From Saccharibacillus soli (lineage in GTDB: Bacteria > Bacillota > Bacilli > Paenibacillales > Paenibacillaceae): 64,000 nt of DNA. This document shows positions 43,975 through 52,962 of this stretch, piece after piece (the stretch's first letter is position 1; each line of letters begins with the position of its first letter). The stretch lies in NCBI GenBank assembly GCA_002189105.1, contig NIOB01000005.1:186001-250000 (forward strand), in the 5' to 3' direction. The translations under genes were made by a program, and so were the position numbers. The notes under the pieces were generated by a model, which did no database searches, had not been told where the DNA came from, and was given only the letters and a program-made list of their open reading frames with translations.

Positions 43975-45114
43975 GTGTCCAAATACAGAGTGCTGATCCT
44001 GTCGGAAGGCTTCGGCGCAGGACATACGCGGGCGGCCTATGCCCTGTCCGGCAGCCTTCGCAAACTTTCTTCCGACGTTCAGACCCGGGTGCTGGAACTC
44101 GGGAGCTTTCTGAACCCCAAAGTTGCTCCGCTGTTCATTAACGCTTACAAGAAAACGGTCGTTACCCAGCCGCGTTTTGTCAGCATGATGTATAAGCAGC
44201 AGTACAAAAAATCGCTCAATCGCCTAACGACTCTGGCGCTTCATCGGCTGTTTTACACGCATGCCCGTGAAGTGATCGAGCAGCTCAAGCCGGATCTCGT
44301 CGTTTGTACCCATCCGATTCCGAGCGCCGTTATATCCAGACTCAAGCGGCTTGGCCTGCGTGTGCCTCTGTGTACCGTCATTACCGATTATGATGCACAT
44401 GGCACCTGGATCAGCGCTGGCGTCGATCATTATCTCGTTTCAACCGAGGAAGTCAAAAATAAGGTGATGCAGCGTGGGGTTTCGCCTTTTCGCATCGATG
44501 TGACCGGGATTCCGGTTCACCCAAGCTTCTGGGATCATCCGGTCAAAGCGGGATTGCTTCAGGAACTTGGACTCAAAGATATGCCTACGGTGCTTGTCAT
44601 GAGCGGGGGATGGGGACTGATGAACGGAGACGTTCTGAATCCGTATCTCACGCGCTGGCGCCAGGACGTACAGTTGGTCTTCTGCGTAGGCAGCAATGAG
44701 AAAGCGATGCGCAAGCTCAAAAAAGATCCTCGTTTCCAGCATGAGAATGTTCATGTGATCGGCTATACCAAAGACATCGACAAATTAATGGAAGTATCCG
44801 ATCTGCTGATTACCAAGCCAGGCGGTATGACCTGCACGGAAGGACTCGCCAAAGCCATTCCGATGCTGTTCCACAATCCTCTTCCCGGTCAGGAAGAAGA
44901 GAATTGCGAATATTTCACCAGCAAAGGTTGGGGAGAACGCCTGTCTTCCCTTGAGGTGGTAGGCAAGTGGATGACCCGACTGATGGACGAAGAGCAGCAT
45001 GCCGAACTGGTTCGACGCCGTGCCGAGAGCCGAATGAACATCGAGAAACTACGGCCTATGCACAGTGCACGTCGAATTATCGAGATTCTGGAAACAAACA
45101 AAGTGCCTTTCTGA
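43975..45114 (+). CDS. MGDG-synthase-like glycosyltransferase (GT28 family)
   Basis: 379 residues from GTG 43975, eight bases after AAGGTGA; a GTG four codons earlier overlaps that site. The N-terminal nucleotide-binding-fold domain has RVLILSEGFGAGHTRAA, the mark of UgtP/MGD1/MurG-like enzymes, then VCTHPIPSAV and TVITDYDAHGTWI. The C-terminal UDP-sugar domain has VMSGGWGLMNGD and ITKPGGMTCTEGLAKAIPML. Homologues glycosylate diacylglycerol; the acceptor here is inferred. The adjacent PAP2 gene also suggests lipid metabolism. A terminator overlaps its stop codon. Confidence 0.87.
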   Translation: MSKYRVLILSEGFGAGHTRAAYALSGSLRKLSSDVQTRVLELGSFLNPKVAPLFINAYKKTVVTQPRFVSMMYKQQYKKSLNRLTTLALHRLFYTHAREVIEQLKPDLVVCTHPIPSAVISRLKRLGLRVPLCTVITDYDAHGTWISAGVDHYLVSTEEVKNKVMQRGVSPFRIDVTGIPVHPSFWDHPVKAGLLQELGLKDMPTVLVMSGGWGLMNGDVLNPYLTRWRQDVQLVFCVGSNEKAMRKLKKDPRFQHENVHVIGYTKDIDKLMEVSDLLITKPGGMTCTEGLAKAIPMLFHNPLPGQEEENCEYFTSKGWGERLSSLEVVGKWMTRLMDEEQHAELVRRRAESRMNIEKLRPMHSARRIIEILETNKVPF

Positions 45115-45136
45115 GCGAACTCGGAAAGGCACTTTT
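45100..45136. terminator. Terminator after the GT28 gene
   Basis: AAGTGCCTTTC pairs with GGAAAGGCACTT, followed by TTTTTC on the plus strand. The left arm includes the last coding bases of the gene. It may also end the minus-strand trmB transcript. Confidence 0.85.
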
Positions 45137-45147
45137 TCTATGCTTTA

Positions 45148-45606
45148 CTATACCGCTTCAGAGCCAATACCGGCCAAAAGCTGTTGGACCCGTTCGTCGC
45201 CAGCGACTTGAAGCACGGGATAAAGCTTCATCTCGTCCACACTCAGCAGCCGCACGTATTCGTCGCCTCGGTATAAATGTGTCGAAGCCGCAAAATATTG
45301 CAGTTTTTCCTGTTCAGACGTCAGATCACGGTAATCCACGATTCTCCAGGTACCATCCTTGAGATTCTCAGCACTTGCGAAGATCACGAATGTGCTGCGA
45401 CCGTTCTGGTTGATCGGCAGATAACACGACCTGCCTTCGGTTCCTGCATACGTCTCTCCATTTTGAACAGCCAACACACCGAATGAAAACGCCTGTTTGA
45501 ATCGCCCACGCAGCGCGCAGACGACTTGGCATACCGCTGCTTGGCCGTCCGTCATCGGAATCACGAAAATATCGCCGGATCGATGCTGAAACTTGGAATC
45601 CCTCAT
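45148..45606 (-). CDS. Uncharacterised protein, Imm26-like
   Basis: 152 residues. The N-terminus GDIFVIPMTDGQAAVCQVV, a beta strand pair preceding FGVLAV, resembles the Imm26 fold found in polymorphic-toxin immunity proteins and in many stand-alone Firmicute proteins. No toxin gene is present here, so an immunity role is unlikely. The ATG overlaps the trmB stop codon (ATGA at 45606-45603), so translation is coupled to trmB. Family assignment is tentative. Confidence 0.5.
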   Translation of the reverse strand: MRDSKFQHRSGDIFVIPMTDGQAAVCQVVCALRGRFKQAFSFGVLAVQNGETYAGTEGRSCYLPINQNGRSTFVIFASAENLKDGTWRIVDYRDLTSEQEKLQYFAASTHLYRGDEYVRLLSVDEMKLYPVLQVAGDERVQQLLAGIGSEAV

Positions 45607-46373
45607 TCGTCTTCGCTCTCGTCGTCCCCGTTCTCCGAATTCGCAGCTCTCTCGTCCGAGGAAATCCGGTAAGGGTCCATGCGTGTCTCGTTATATCGTT
45701 CAAAAGCTTTCTCACCAATCACCACTTCGCAGCGATGGATGTTCATGCCCTTGCCCATGAATTTATGCTCGTATTCGGTCATGACATGTTCTTCATTGAT
45801 CCCGTCGCGGTGCAGGTTCAGACTGATGTTGGTCATCTGAAGGCCCGAATCCGCGAAGGAATTCAGCGAGAACTCAAACAGTGTCTCCGAATCGGTCTTA
45901 AAATGAATTTCGCCGTTCGCGTTCAAGACGCGCTTGTACATCTCCAAGAAACGCGGGTGCGTCAGACGACGGCGTGCGTGTTTCTTTTTCGGCCATGGAT
46001 CACTGAAATTCAGATAAATGCGTTCCAGTTCGCCCGGCGCAAAAATATCTTCCAGCTTCTCCACATTGGCGCGTGCCAGCTTCAGGCTTGGCGGGGTATC
46101 AAATCCCTGTTCCGCCCATGCTGCTCTCGCTTTTTCACTTGCCCGACGAACCAGCTCATCATACATGTCAATCCCGATAAAATTGGCTTCGGGCTTGCGC
46201 ACGCTGGTGCCGCTGATGAAACGGCCTTTGCCCATTCCCAGCTCTACATAAATCGGATGGTCGTTGCCGAACAGCTCCGCCCAACGTCCCTTATACTGTT
46301 CCGGTTCGAGGACAACCAGTTCCGGCTGCGCCTCCAGGTTTTCCCGGATTCCTTTTCTTCCGCGTAAACGCAT
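45603..46373 (-). CDS. trmB: tRNA (guanine-N7-)-methyltransferase
   Basis: Forms m7G46 in tRNA using SAM. 256 residues, slightly longer than the usual 213-240 because of an acidic C-terminal tail (SENGDDESEDE). The SAM site is VELGMGKGRF near 42-51, with IGIDMYDELV, and the catalytic region has LNFSDPWPKKKHARRRLTHP. The start ATG 46373 follows GGAGG by six bases. First gene of a two-gene unit with the Imm26-like gene. Confidence 0.95.
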   Translation of the reverse strand: MRLRGRKGIRENLEAQPELVVLEPEQYKGRWAELFGNDHPIYVELGMGKGRFISGTSVRKPEANFIGIDMYDELVRRASEKARAAWAEQGFDTPPSLKLARANVEKLEDIFAPGELERIYLNFSDPWPKKKHARRRLTHPRFLEMYKRVLNANGEIHFKTDSETLFEFSLNSFADSGLQMTNISLNLHRDGINEEHVMTEYEHKFMGKGMNIHRCEVVIGEKAFERYNETRMDPYRISSDERAANSENGDDESEDE

Positions 46374-46511
46374 GTCATTCCTCCGCTATAAAAATCTGGG
46401 CTTCATTCATTCTTGTTCTTTCCGGTCAAGCCTCCGCTCTATTTTGCCGAAGTTCCTGCGAAAAGTAAAGACGATAATCCGGGTAAACGGATCTACCGTG
46501 TTCATCACGAA

Positions 46512-46545
46512 AAAGAAGTCCTTCCTCACAGAGGAAGGACTTCTG
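46512..46545 (-). terminator. Terminator of the 61-residue gene
   Basis: Minus-strand AGAAGTCCTTCCTC-TGT-GAGGAAGGACTTCT is a perfect 14-bp hairpin followed by TTTTC. It separates this gene from trmB. Confidence 0.85.
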
Positions 46546-46640
46546 AAACGGCTGACAAGCACAGACTTGTCACAGCCGCCATCTATGCCGGGACGGGGTT
46601 CCGGTTAACCGAAGGTACGCGCGCAGCGTCCTTTATTCGT

Positions 46641-46826
46641 TTATTCGGGGCGATCCGCGGCAATATCGAATGTCTTTTCAAATGCACTGCGAATTTTCTT
46701 GCGGGCGTCGATTTCGATATTGTGGCCGTTGTGGAACCGTACACCTGTCAGCGCCAACGCTTCTTCGCGGGTCAGTTCGACAGAGATTTTCTCGTCGGAG
46801 TGATGGGGTGCGAATTGAGTCGTCAT
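46641..46826 (-). CDS. Small uncharacterised protein, 61 residues
   Basis: ATG 46826 is six bases after AGAGGTGA; a TTG two codons earlier overlaps that site. The soluble product starts MTTQFAPHHSDEKISVELTR and has a Lys/Arg-rich helix (IDARKKIRSAFEKTF) in its C-terminal half; no Cys and no membrane segment. It has its own terminator and a possible promoter (TTGGAT, 17 bases, TATTCT just upstream), so it is likely a genuine gene. No family recognised. Confidence 0.62.
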   Translation of the reverse strand: MTTQFAPHHSDEKISVELTREEALALTGVRFHNGHNIEIDARKKIRSAFEKTFDIAADRPE

Positions 46827-47029
46827 TGTCAATCACCTCTTCATTTCTATAGAATAATCGGACAAATTCGAGAATCCAAGATAGCGCTACCATTGTTGAT
46901 GCACCAACGTTTTCCCGACTTCCGATCTTGGGTTAAATATAACACATCCATGTAACATATAGCAAGCGCAAAATTTATTTTTTTACGTATTATTTTCGCG
47001 TTTCAAAACGCAGCAAGCAGGAATCTCAT

Positions 47030-47057
47030 TTGCAGCTGATGGAGATTCGGATATAAT
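47030..47057 (+). promoter_or_regulatory. Promoter of mnmL-mnmM
   Basis: TTGCAG (47030-47035), 16-base spacer, consensus TATAAT (47052-47057). The transcript would begin near 47064, ruling out translation from the ATG there and supporting the start at 47130. The rest of 46827-47129 holds nothing recognisable. Confidence 0.72.
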
Positions 47058-47129
47058 TAAGGATTGACTGATAAACCGTTTTTCCTCCACGAACATGTGT
47101 CCATACCGAAAGGAGTTCGACCCCTATTT

Positions 47130-48095
47130 ATGAATACTTCTCTTGTTTCGACAATGGAATCTCAAACGCCCCTTCTCTGGGGGGATAAACGTTTTCATAC
47201 CTGGAACACAGAAATGTATGACCAATTCGGCGATAAAGTCTTCAAGGTGATGCTGGACGCCGGCTTCTCCTGTCCCAATCGTGATGGTTCGGTTGCCAAG
47301 GGTGGCTGTACGTTTTGCAGTGCGCGCGGCTCGGGTGACTTCGCAGGCAGCCGCCGCGACGATCTGGTCACGCAGTTCAACAGCATCCGCGATCGTCAGC
47401 ATCTCAAATGGCCCAGCGCCAAATATATCGGCTATTTTCAGGCCTATACCAATACGTACGCACCGCTGGAGACCCTGCGCGAATATTATGAAGAGATTCT
47501 CAAGCAGCCTGGCGTTGTCGGTCTGGCTATTGCCACACGGCCGGACTGTCTGCCAGACGATGTGATCGATTACCTGGCCGAATTGAACGAACGGACGTAT
47601 CTATGGGTAGAAATGGGGCTGCAAACCATTCACGAATCGACCTCTACGCTCATCAATCGCGCCCACGATACAGCCTGTTACGAAGAAGCGGTCGCCAAGC
47701 TGCGTGCCCGGAATATCCGCGTCTGCACGCATATTATCTATGGACTGCCGCAGGAAACTCATGAAATGATGCTGGAAACCGGCCGCGCTGTAGCGAACAT
47801 GGGCGTGCAGGGCATCAAGATCCACCTGCTGCACCTGCTTCGCAAAACGCCGATGGTCAAACAGTACGAAGCGGGACTTCTGCGGTTTCTGGAGCGGGAC
47901 GAATATATCAAGCTGATCGTCGATACATTGGAGATTCTTCCGCCCGAGATGATCGTTCACCGTCTGACCGGAGATGCCCCGCGCGATCTGCTGGTTGGTC
48001 CGATGTGGAGCCTCAAGAAATGGGAAGTGCTGAACGGGATTGACGATGAGCTGAAGAATCGTGGAACCTGGCAGGGCAAGTATTGGAGGGGCTGA
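47130..48095 (+). CDS. mnmL: Radical SAM protein MnmL (YtqA), tRNA modification
   Basis: 321 residues from ATG 47130, downstream of AAAGGAG. The iron-sulphur cluster Cys residues are Cys48, Cys60 and Cys63 in the unusual spacing CPNRDGSVAKGGCTFC, typical of the YtqA/TIGR01212 group rather than CxxxCxxC. YtqA (MnmL) acts with MnmM in the Gram-positive route from cmnm5U-type to mnm5s2U wobble modification in tRNA. The start of mnmM three bases after its stop codon supports that joint role. Functional assignment follows the B. subtilis family. Confidence 0.88.
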   Translation: MNTSLVSTMESQTPLLWGDKRFHTWNTEMYDQFGDKVFKVMLDAGFSCPNRDGSVAKGGCTFCSARGSGDFAGSRRDDLVTQFNSIRDRQHLKWPSAKYIGYFQAYTNTYAPLETLREYYEEILKQPGVVGLAIATRPDCLPDDVIDYLAELNERTYLWVEMGLQTIHESTSTLINRAHDTACYEEAVAKLRARNIRVCTHIIYGLPQETHEMMLETGRAVANMGVQGIKIHLLHLLRKTPMVKQYEAGLLRFLERDEYIKLIVDTLEILPPEMIVHRLTGDAPRDLLVGPMWSLKKWEVLNGIDDELKNRGTWQGKYWRG

Positions 48096-48098
48096 ATC

Positions 48099-48683
48099 AT
48101 GGGATTCGTATCGGTATTGAATTTCGCCCAGCAGTTGATTCAAAAAAGGCTCCAACCCGGCGAGATCGCCATTGATGCCACTGTCGGAACGGGCGCGGAT
48201 ACCCTGTTCCTCGCCCGGACGGTCGGTGTGCGCGGCCGGGTCTACGGCTTCGACATCCAGCAGGCTGCGCTGGACCAAGCGCTGGCGCGGCTTGAACGCG
48301 AGCGGCAGTCGGGCGCGAAGCTGGCTTCGGCGGAGCTGCTGCTGCGCAGCCACGCCGAGATGGAGGCGGCGCTGCCAGCGGAGCATCGCGGCTGCGTCGG
48401 CGCCGCGATGTTTAACCTCGGCTACCTGCCGGGAGCCGAGGACCTCAGCGTCATGACGACCCCAACGTCCACGCTGCCTGCTCTTGAGGCCGCGCTGACG
48501 CTGCTGCGGCCCAAGGGGATTCTGACCACGGTGCTGTACCCCGGCCATGACGGGGGCGGCGCCGAGGCGCAGGCCGTCGAACACTGGGCAGCCGCCCTGC
48601 CGGGCGCGGAAGCCCGAGTGATTCTCTATCGGCAGCCGCAGCGGCCGGAAGCCCCCTATCTGGTTGCGGTGGAGAAGGCCTAA
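48099..48683 (+). CDS. mnmM: tRNA (mnm5s2U) methyltransferase MnmM (YtqB)
   Basis: SAM-dependent methyltransferase of 194 residues. The SAM-binding motif is AIDATVGTGADTLFLAR near 24-40, acidic motif II YGFDIQ and the catalytic-region FNLGYLPG near 104-111, as in YtqB. It methylates nm5s2U to mnm5s2U in B. subtilis homologues. It follows mnmL by three bases, with GGAGG inside the end of mnmL. High local GC and codon use like the hydrolase downstream. Confidence 0.9.
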   Translation: MGFVSVLNFAQQLIQKRLQPGEIAIDATVGTGADTLFLARTVGVRGRVYGFDIQQAALDQALARLERERQSGAKLASAELLLRSHAEMEAALPAEHRGCVGAAMFNLGYLPGAEDLSVMTTPTSTLPALEAALTLLRPKGILTTVLYPGHDGGGAEAQAVEHWAAALPGAEARVILYRQPQRPEAPYLVAVEKA

Positions 48684-49273
48684 AAGAGCCACCTTTAACG
48701 TGCAACTGGTGGAATCTGCTTGAATTCGCAGGGACGCCAAGAATGAGTCGTCCGCTAGAGGCGACAGAGTCAGCAAGATTGGTGAAACCATTGCCCATCC
48801 AAAAAAGCGTACAAGAAATTATGCCGTTTCATGAGCATAGACTCAGCGATCAAGTCGGAAGCAGAACCTATCCTGCTCCCGGCTTTTTGTCCGTCTTTTC
48901 GTCTGTTTTGAGGGAAGCCGGATGAGATGGGATGCTCCGTCTACCTCCGTCACCTGTAGGGAAAAAGCTGCTTCCAACTTGCAGGAGATTACTTTCTGCA
49001 AGCTTAAAGTTCTTTCGCATTTCTCGAATGGTTTACCAGCGTCTGAAGCTGGAAGCTGGATAAACGACCCCAGAAATGGGTATAGACCTGCTAAAGGCAA
49101 ACTTTATTTTGGGCAGACCTTGCCAGAACTCATTCATGGCTGGATATGATGACTGCCTATCATGACTCCCGTCTTCCAGCTTCATTCTTCGAGGTCGTTC
49201 TTCACGTTCAGTCATTAGCAGGGAATCGATATGCGGATCGATTCCCCATCTCGACTTAGGAGGGATAGCTCCC
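48684..49273. other. Intergenic region between mnmM and the alpha/beta hydrolase
   Basis: 590 bases without a convincing gene. It holds a modest hairpin with a T run at 48854-48888 (CGG-AA-GCAG/CTGC-TC-CCG), which may terminate mnmM; an 11-bp inverted repeat GAAGCTGGAAG at 49045-49055 and 49173-49183; and a perfect hairpin GGGAATCGAT/ATCGATTCCC at 49221-49246 before the hydrolase ribosome site. No clear promoter was seen. Confidence 0.5.
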
Positions 49274-50410
49274 ATGTTTGTACGTCTTCTGCAAGCTTCG
49301 GCGCATCCTGCGCCACATGCAAGACGGTCACTCGCCCATCGTGCTGCTGACGCGATCCGTCGCAAACGCGTGCGATCCAATGGCAGAAAGCAGTCGCCTC
49401 TTGAGGGACAGCCGCCCAACCCATCAGCCAATCTCCAGTCCGATTCCTGCCTGATGCTGCCGGGTGGAGATCCTGGCATCATGGTCTGTGTTCATGTATG
49501 GTCGATTCAGCGGCCCAAGGGCATCGTGCAGATCGCGCACGGCATGGGCGAAAACGGCGCTCGCTACGCCAGGCTTGCCGCCGCACTCAACGCGGCGGGA
49601 TACGCCGTGTACGCCGGCGACCACCGCGGCCACGGCCGCACGACCGGACATACCCCGGCCGGCCCGCTGCGCCAGGGCTATGCCGGCCCCGACGCCCTGA
49701 ACGGCATGTGCCGCGACCTGCTGGCTGTCGCGGCAGAGATCAACCGGCGCCATCCGGGTGCGCCGGTCATTCTGCTCGGCCACAGCATGGGCTCCTTTCT
49801 CGCCCAGAAGCTGATGGCCGACAAGCCGGCTGTGTATGCCGGCTTCATTCTTACGGGCAGCAGCGGCGCCCGCGCTCCACTGCCGCTCAAGCTTGGCGGC
49901 GCATGGGCCGCCGTCGAAGCCCGCGTGCTCTCTCCGGCGTTTGCTTCGCCGGCGCTGAACGCACTGGTCTTTGGTCCATTTGGGCGCGGCTTCCGTCCGC
50001 GCCGCACGTTCTTCGACTGGCTCTCCCGCGATGAGCAGGCGGTCGATGAATTTGCCCGCCTCTACGGCCGCACCCTATTTAGCTGCGGCTTCTTTCGTGA
50101 CTTCTTCCAACTGCTGCTGGAGATTCAGCAGCCCAAAATTCAGGAGCGGCTGGACGGCTCTCGCCCGGTGCTGCTCTGCTCGGGCGAATATGATCCAGTC
50201 GGCGGTGCAGAAGGGTTGGAGCGGCTGCGACAGGCCTATGAACAGGCAGGCTTGCAGGATCTGGAATGCCGCCTCTATCAAGGCGCACGCCATGAGCTGG
50301 CGTTCGAGCTGAACCGGGAGGAAGTCACCGCAGACTGGATTGACTGGCTGGATCGGCATGTGACGGCAGCCCTGTCCATTCGTGGGACCCAGGAGAATGC
50401 TTCTGGATAG
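49274..50410 (+). CDS. Alpha/beta hydrolase (serine aminopeptidase S33/monoglyceride lipase type)
   Basis: 378 residues starting ATG 49274, eight bases after AGGAGGGA. From about residue 60 it is a Hydrolase_4 protein: oxyanion HGMGENGARYARL, then DHRGHGRTTG, nucleophile elbow GHSMGS with Ser171, acid Asp in SGEYDPVGG and catalytic His in ARHELAF. The substrate is probably a lysophospholipid or monoacylglycerol. The first 55 residues are Arg/Ala/Pro-rich, atypical for the family and without a signal peptide. An internal start at Met61 would give a normal length but lacks a ribosome site. Confidence 0.85.
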   Translation: MFVRLLQASAHPAPHARRSLAHRAADAIRRKRVRSNGRKQSPLEGQPPNPSANLQSDSCLMLPGGDPGIMVCVHVWSIQRPKGIVQIAHGMGENGARYARLAAALNAAGYAVYAGDHRGHGRTTGHTPAGPLRQGYAGPDALNGMCRDLLAVAAEINRRHPGAPVILLGHSMGSFLAQKLMADKPAVYAGFILTGSSGARAPLPLKLGGAWAAVEARVLSPAFASPALNALVFGPFGRGFRPRRTFFDWLSRDEQAVDEFARLYGRTLFSCGFFRDFFQLLLEIQQPKIQERLDGSRPVLLCSGEYDPVGGAEGLERLRQAYEQAGLQDLECRLYQGARHELAFELNREEVTADWIDWLDRHVTAALSIRGTQENASG

Positions 50411-50548
50411 CGGTATACCCATCCCTTGCGGACGGGCTTTGCCGATTTTTGTATGGCTAACGGAACCCGGATTCTTTGGACGGAGCAACTATCCCACCCC
50501 TGCTTTTGCTGGATGTTCTCCCGCTTCAAAGTTCCTGATCCGCACACC

Positions 50549-50588
50549 AAAAGGCCGACTTCCCTCAACAGGAAAGTCGGCCTTTTTT
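50549..50588. terminator. Bidirectional terminator between the hydrolase and recQ
   Basis: AAGGCCGACTTTCC-type stem: AAAAGGCCGACTT pairs with AAGTCGGCCTTTTTT around an inner TCC/GGA stem. It serves both converging genes. Confidence 0.87.
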
Positions 50589-50643
50589 ATTTTCCCCAAA
50601 GGACTGCCCAACGATTACCAAAACCAGCCCGAATGACTCAAGC

Positions 50644-52584
50644 TTATTGATCGTAATCCTCATAATAGGCAAACAGGCTTGAATCCTCTTCCGGCGGGGC
50701 TTCCATGCCATAGAATCCATCCGCGTCGGCACCGCCGCCTCCAGCTTCGCCTTCGCGGTTCTGGAAGAATTCAAGGAAGGGACGACCGTACTTGCGGTAT
50801 TTGACCTCGCCCACCCCTTTGATGCGCAGCATCTCAAACTCCGTCTTGGGCTTGTGAATGGACATCTCGCTCAACGTGGCATCATTGAAGATAATATAGG
50901 AAGGGACATGTTCCTTCTCCGCCAGTTCACGCCGGATGAGCCGAAGCTGCTCGAAGATCGTCACTTCCACCGCCGACAGTTTCTCGTCCGCACGCGGACG
51001 GCTGCTGCGGGAGCCGGAAGCCGCAGCAAACGACGCCTTGCGTGCAGCACGCTGGAACACCTGCCGCCCCCCTTTGAGCACTTCAGTAGCCAGGGGTCGC
51101 AGTTTGACGACTGGATATTGGCCTTCTGTCAGCTCCAGATACCCTTCGGAGGCCAGTACATTAATCATATCGACAATCTCTTTTTCCGTTTTCCCATTTA
51201 ACATGCCATAGGTCGAGAGTTGATCGAACTTGTATTGCAGCACTTTCTTGTTGCGCGATCCCTTGAGCACGCCTGCGACCATGGAAGCGCCAAAACGCTC
51301 TCTCATTCGGTAAATGCAGGAGAAGATCTTCTGGGCATCGACGGTGATGTCGATAATCTCGCGGTCATCTCGGCAGGAGCTGCAATTTCCGCACGGCTCA
51401 TCCTGATGTTCTTCGCCAAAATAATCGAGCTGCGCGCTGCGCAGACAGCGTGTGGTGTAGCAGTAATCCACCATCTGCTGAAGCTTGCGATATTCATTAT
51501 GACGGCGATCTTCTTCCTGTCCATTTTGTTCAATCAGGAATTTCTGCACCACAATATCCTGGGCGCTGAACAAAAGGATACATTCACTCGGCTCACCGTC
51601 ACGACCCGCGCGACCCGCTTCCTGTACATACGCCTCCATATTTTTCGGCATATTATAGTGAATGACGTACCGCACGTTCGATTTGTCGATCCCCATTCCG
51701 AAGGCGTTGGTCGCCACCATGATCCGAATGTCGTCATACAGGAAAGCTTCCTGTACACTTTCGCGCTCCTCGTCGCTCATCCCCGCATGGTAGCGTCCTG
51801 CCGCCAAGCCCTGCATCGACAACCGCGAATAGAGATCATCTACTTCTTTGCGCGTCGCAGCGTACACGATGCCGGATTCGCTGGCGTGCGACTTGGCATA
51901 ATCGACGATATACTCCTTCTTACTCTCTCCACGCAGAACGGAAAACGCCAGGTTGGGGCGCCCCAGTCCCGTAACGAACGTATTCGCTCCTTCCAGTTCC
52001 AGCAGACGCACGATGTCATCCATGACCTGAGGCGTAGCGGTTGCGGTAAAGGCCGCGACTGTCGGACGCTGCGGCAGCGCATGAACAAACGGCGCGACTG
52101 CCAGATAACTCGTCCGGAAATCATGTCCCCATTGGGACACGCAGTGCGCTTCGTCCACGGCCACGCAGTCAATCTGAAGATTGGCCATCTCATCGCGGAA
52201 CCAATCCAACTCCAGACGTTCCGGAGCGACATACAGCAGCTTCAATTCACCGCGCTGTGCAGCCCGAATCCGTTCGTTCACTTCACGCCCGCTCAGTGTG
52301 CTGTTGATGTAGGCGGCTGCAATTCCGTTGGTTACCAGCGCATCCACCTGGTCTTTCATCAGGGAGATCAGCGGCGAGATCACCAGCGTCAATCCATCCA
52401 TCATCAATGCCGGGATCTGGTAGCAGATTGATTTCCCGCCGCCGGTCGGCAGAATCCCCAGCGTATCCCTGCGTGTCAGCAGACTCTCGACGATTTTCTT
52501 CTGACCTTCCCGAAAATCGGGATAGCCATAATACTTCTGAAGCAGCTCACCGGCTTGCTCCATGAGTACGGTTGATGTTTCCAT
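50644..52584 (-). CDS. recQ: ATP-dependent DNA helicase RecQ
   Basis: 3'-5' helicase for recombination and fork repair. 646 residues. The N-terminal helicase core has Walker A TGGGKS (Lys51) and DEAH in AVDEAHCVSQWGHDFR; motif VI is YVQEAGRAGRDGEPS. The RecQ-Ct region has the four zinc Cys (CLR near 385 through CGNCSSC) and winged helix. An HRDC domain (about 520-600) is followed by an acidic Gly-rich tail. The start ATG 52584 follows AAGGAG. Monocistronic. Confidence 0.95.
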   Translation of the reverse strand: METSTVLMEQAGELLQKYYGYPDFREGQKKIVESLLTRRDTLGILPTGGGKSICYQIPALMMDGLTLVISPLISLMKDQVDALVTNGIAAAYINSTLSGREVNERIRAAQRGELKLLYVAPERLELDWFRDEMANLQIDCVAVDEAHCVSQWGHDFRTSYLAVAPFVHALPQRPTVAAFTATATPQVMDDIVRLLELEGANTFVTGLGRPNLAFSVLRGESKKEYIVDYAKSHASESGIVYAATRKEVDDLYSRLSMQGLAAGRYHAGMSDEERESVQEAFLYDDIRIMVATNAFGMGIDKSNVRYVIHYNMPKNMEAYVQEAGRAGRDGEPSECILLFSAQDIVVQKFLIEQNGQEEDRRHNEYRKLQQMVDYCYTTRCLRSAQLDYFGEEHQDEPCGNCSSCRDDREIIDITVDAQKIFSCIYRMRERFGASMVAGVLKGSRNKKVLQYKFDQLSTYGMLNGKTEKEIVDMINVLASEGYLELTEGQYPVVKLRPLATEVLKGGRQVFQRAARKASFAAASGSRSSRPRADEKLSAVEVTIFEQLRLIRRELAEKEHVPSYIIFNDATLSEMSIHKPKTEFEMLRIKGVGEVKYRKYGRPFLEFFQNREGEAGGGGADADGFYGMEAPPEEDSSLFAYYEDYDQ

Positions 52585-52962
52585 TCTGCAAAACTCCTTA
52601 AAGGGAATACCCGGAAGGCATCCCCATATATTTACGTATCTTTCCGTTCCTTGACCGCATCAACCCATCACTGATCGACCGCATCGACCATGTTCAGCCG
52701 TTTGCGTCTTGGAGTCCATAACGTCCTGAGCATCCGGCTGGAAGTTCCGCTGCCTTGCTTCTTTCGGGAATCTTCGGCTGGGATACATTCTCTTTCCATT
52801 TTAACGACCATTGGCGAATCGGGCAACAAGCGAATACGAACAAACATTCCTTCCGCAGCAGCTGTCACATCATCGGCGCGCATTTGGTCTTCTTTTGATG
52901 AGAGGGATAAAAAACGAAAGCCTTCCTCTACATTTCTATTCGCTAAAGGAGATTGACCGACG
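52585..52962. other. Intergenic region between recQ and the AhpD-like gene
   Basis: 378 bases in the divergent control region. A weak plus-strand promoter candidate (TTGGTC, 17 bases, ATAAAA, ending near 52915) lies before the AhpD-like gene. No gene or strong repeat was seen. Confidence 0.45.

Noticed and set aside
48843-49100. Minus-strand frame of 85 codons between mnmM and the hydrolase
   Set aside because: No ribosome site, no family resemblance, and composition like non-coding sequence.
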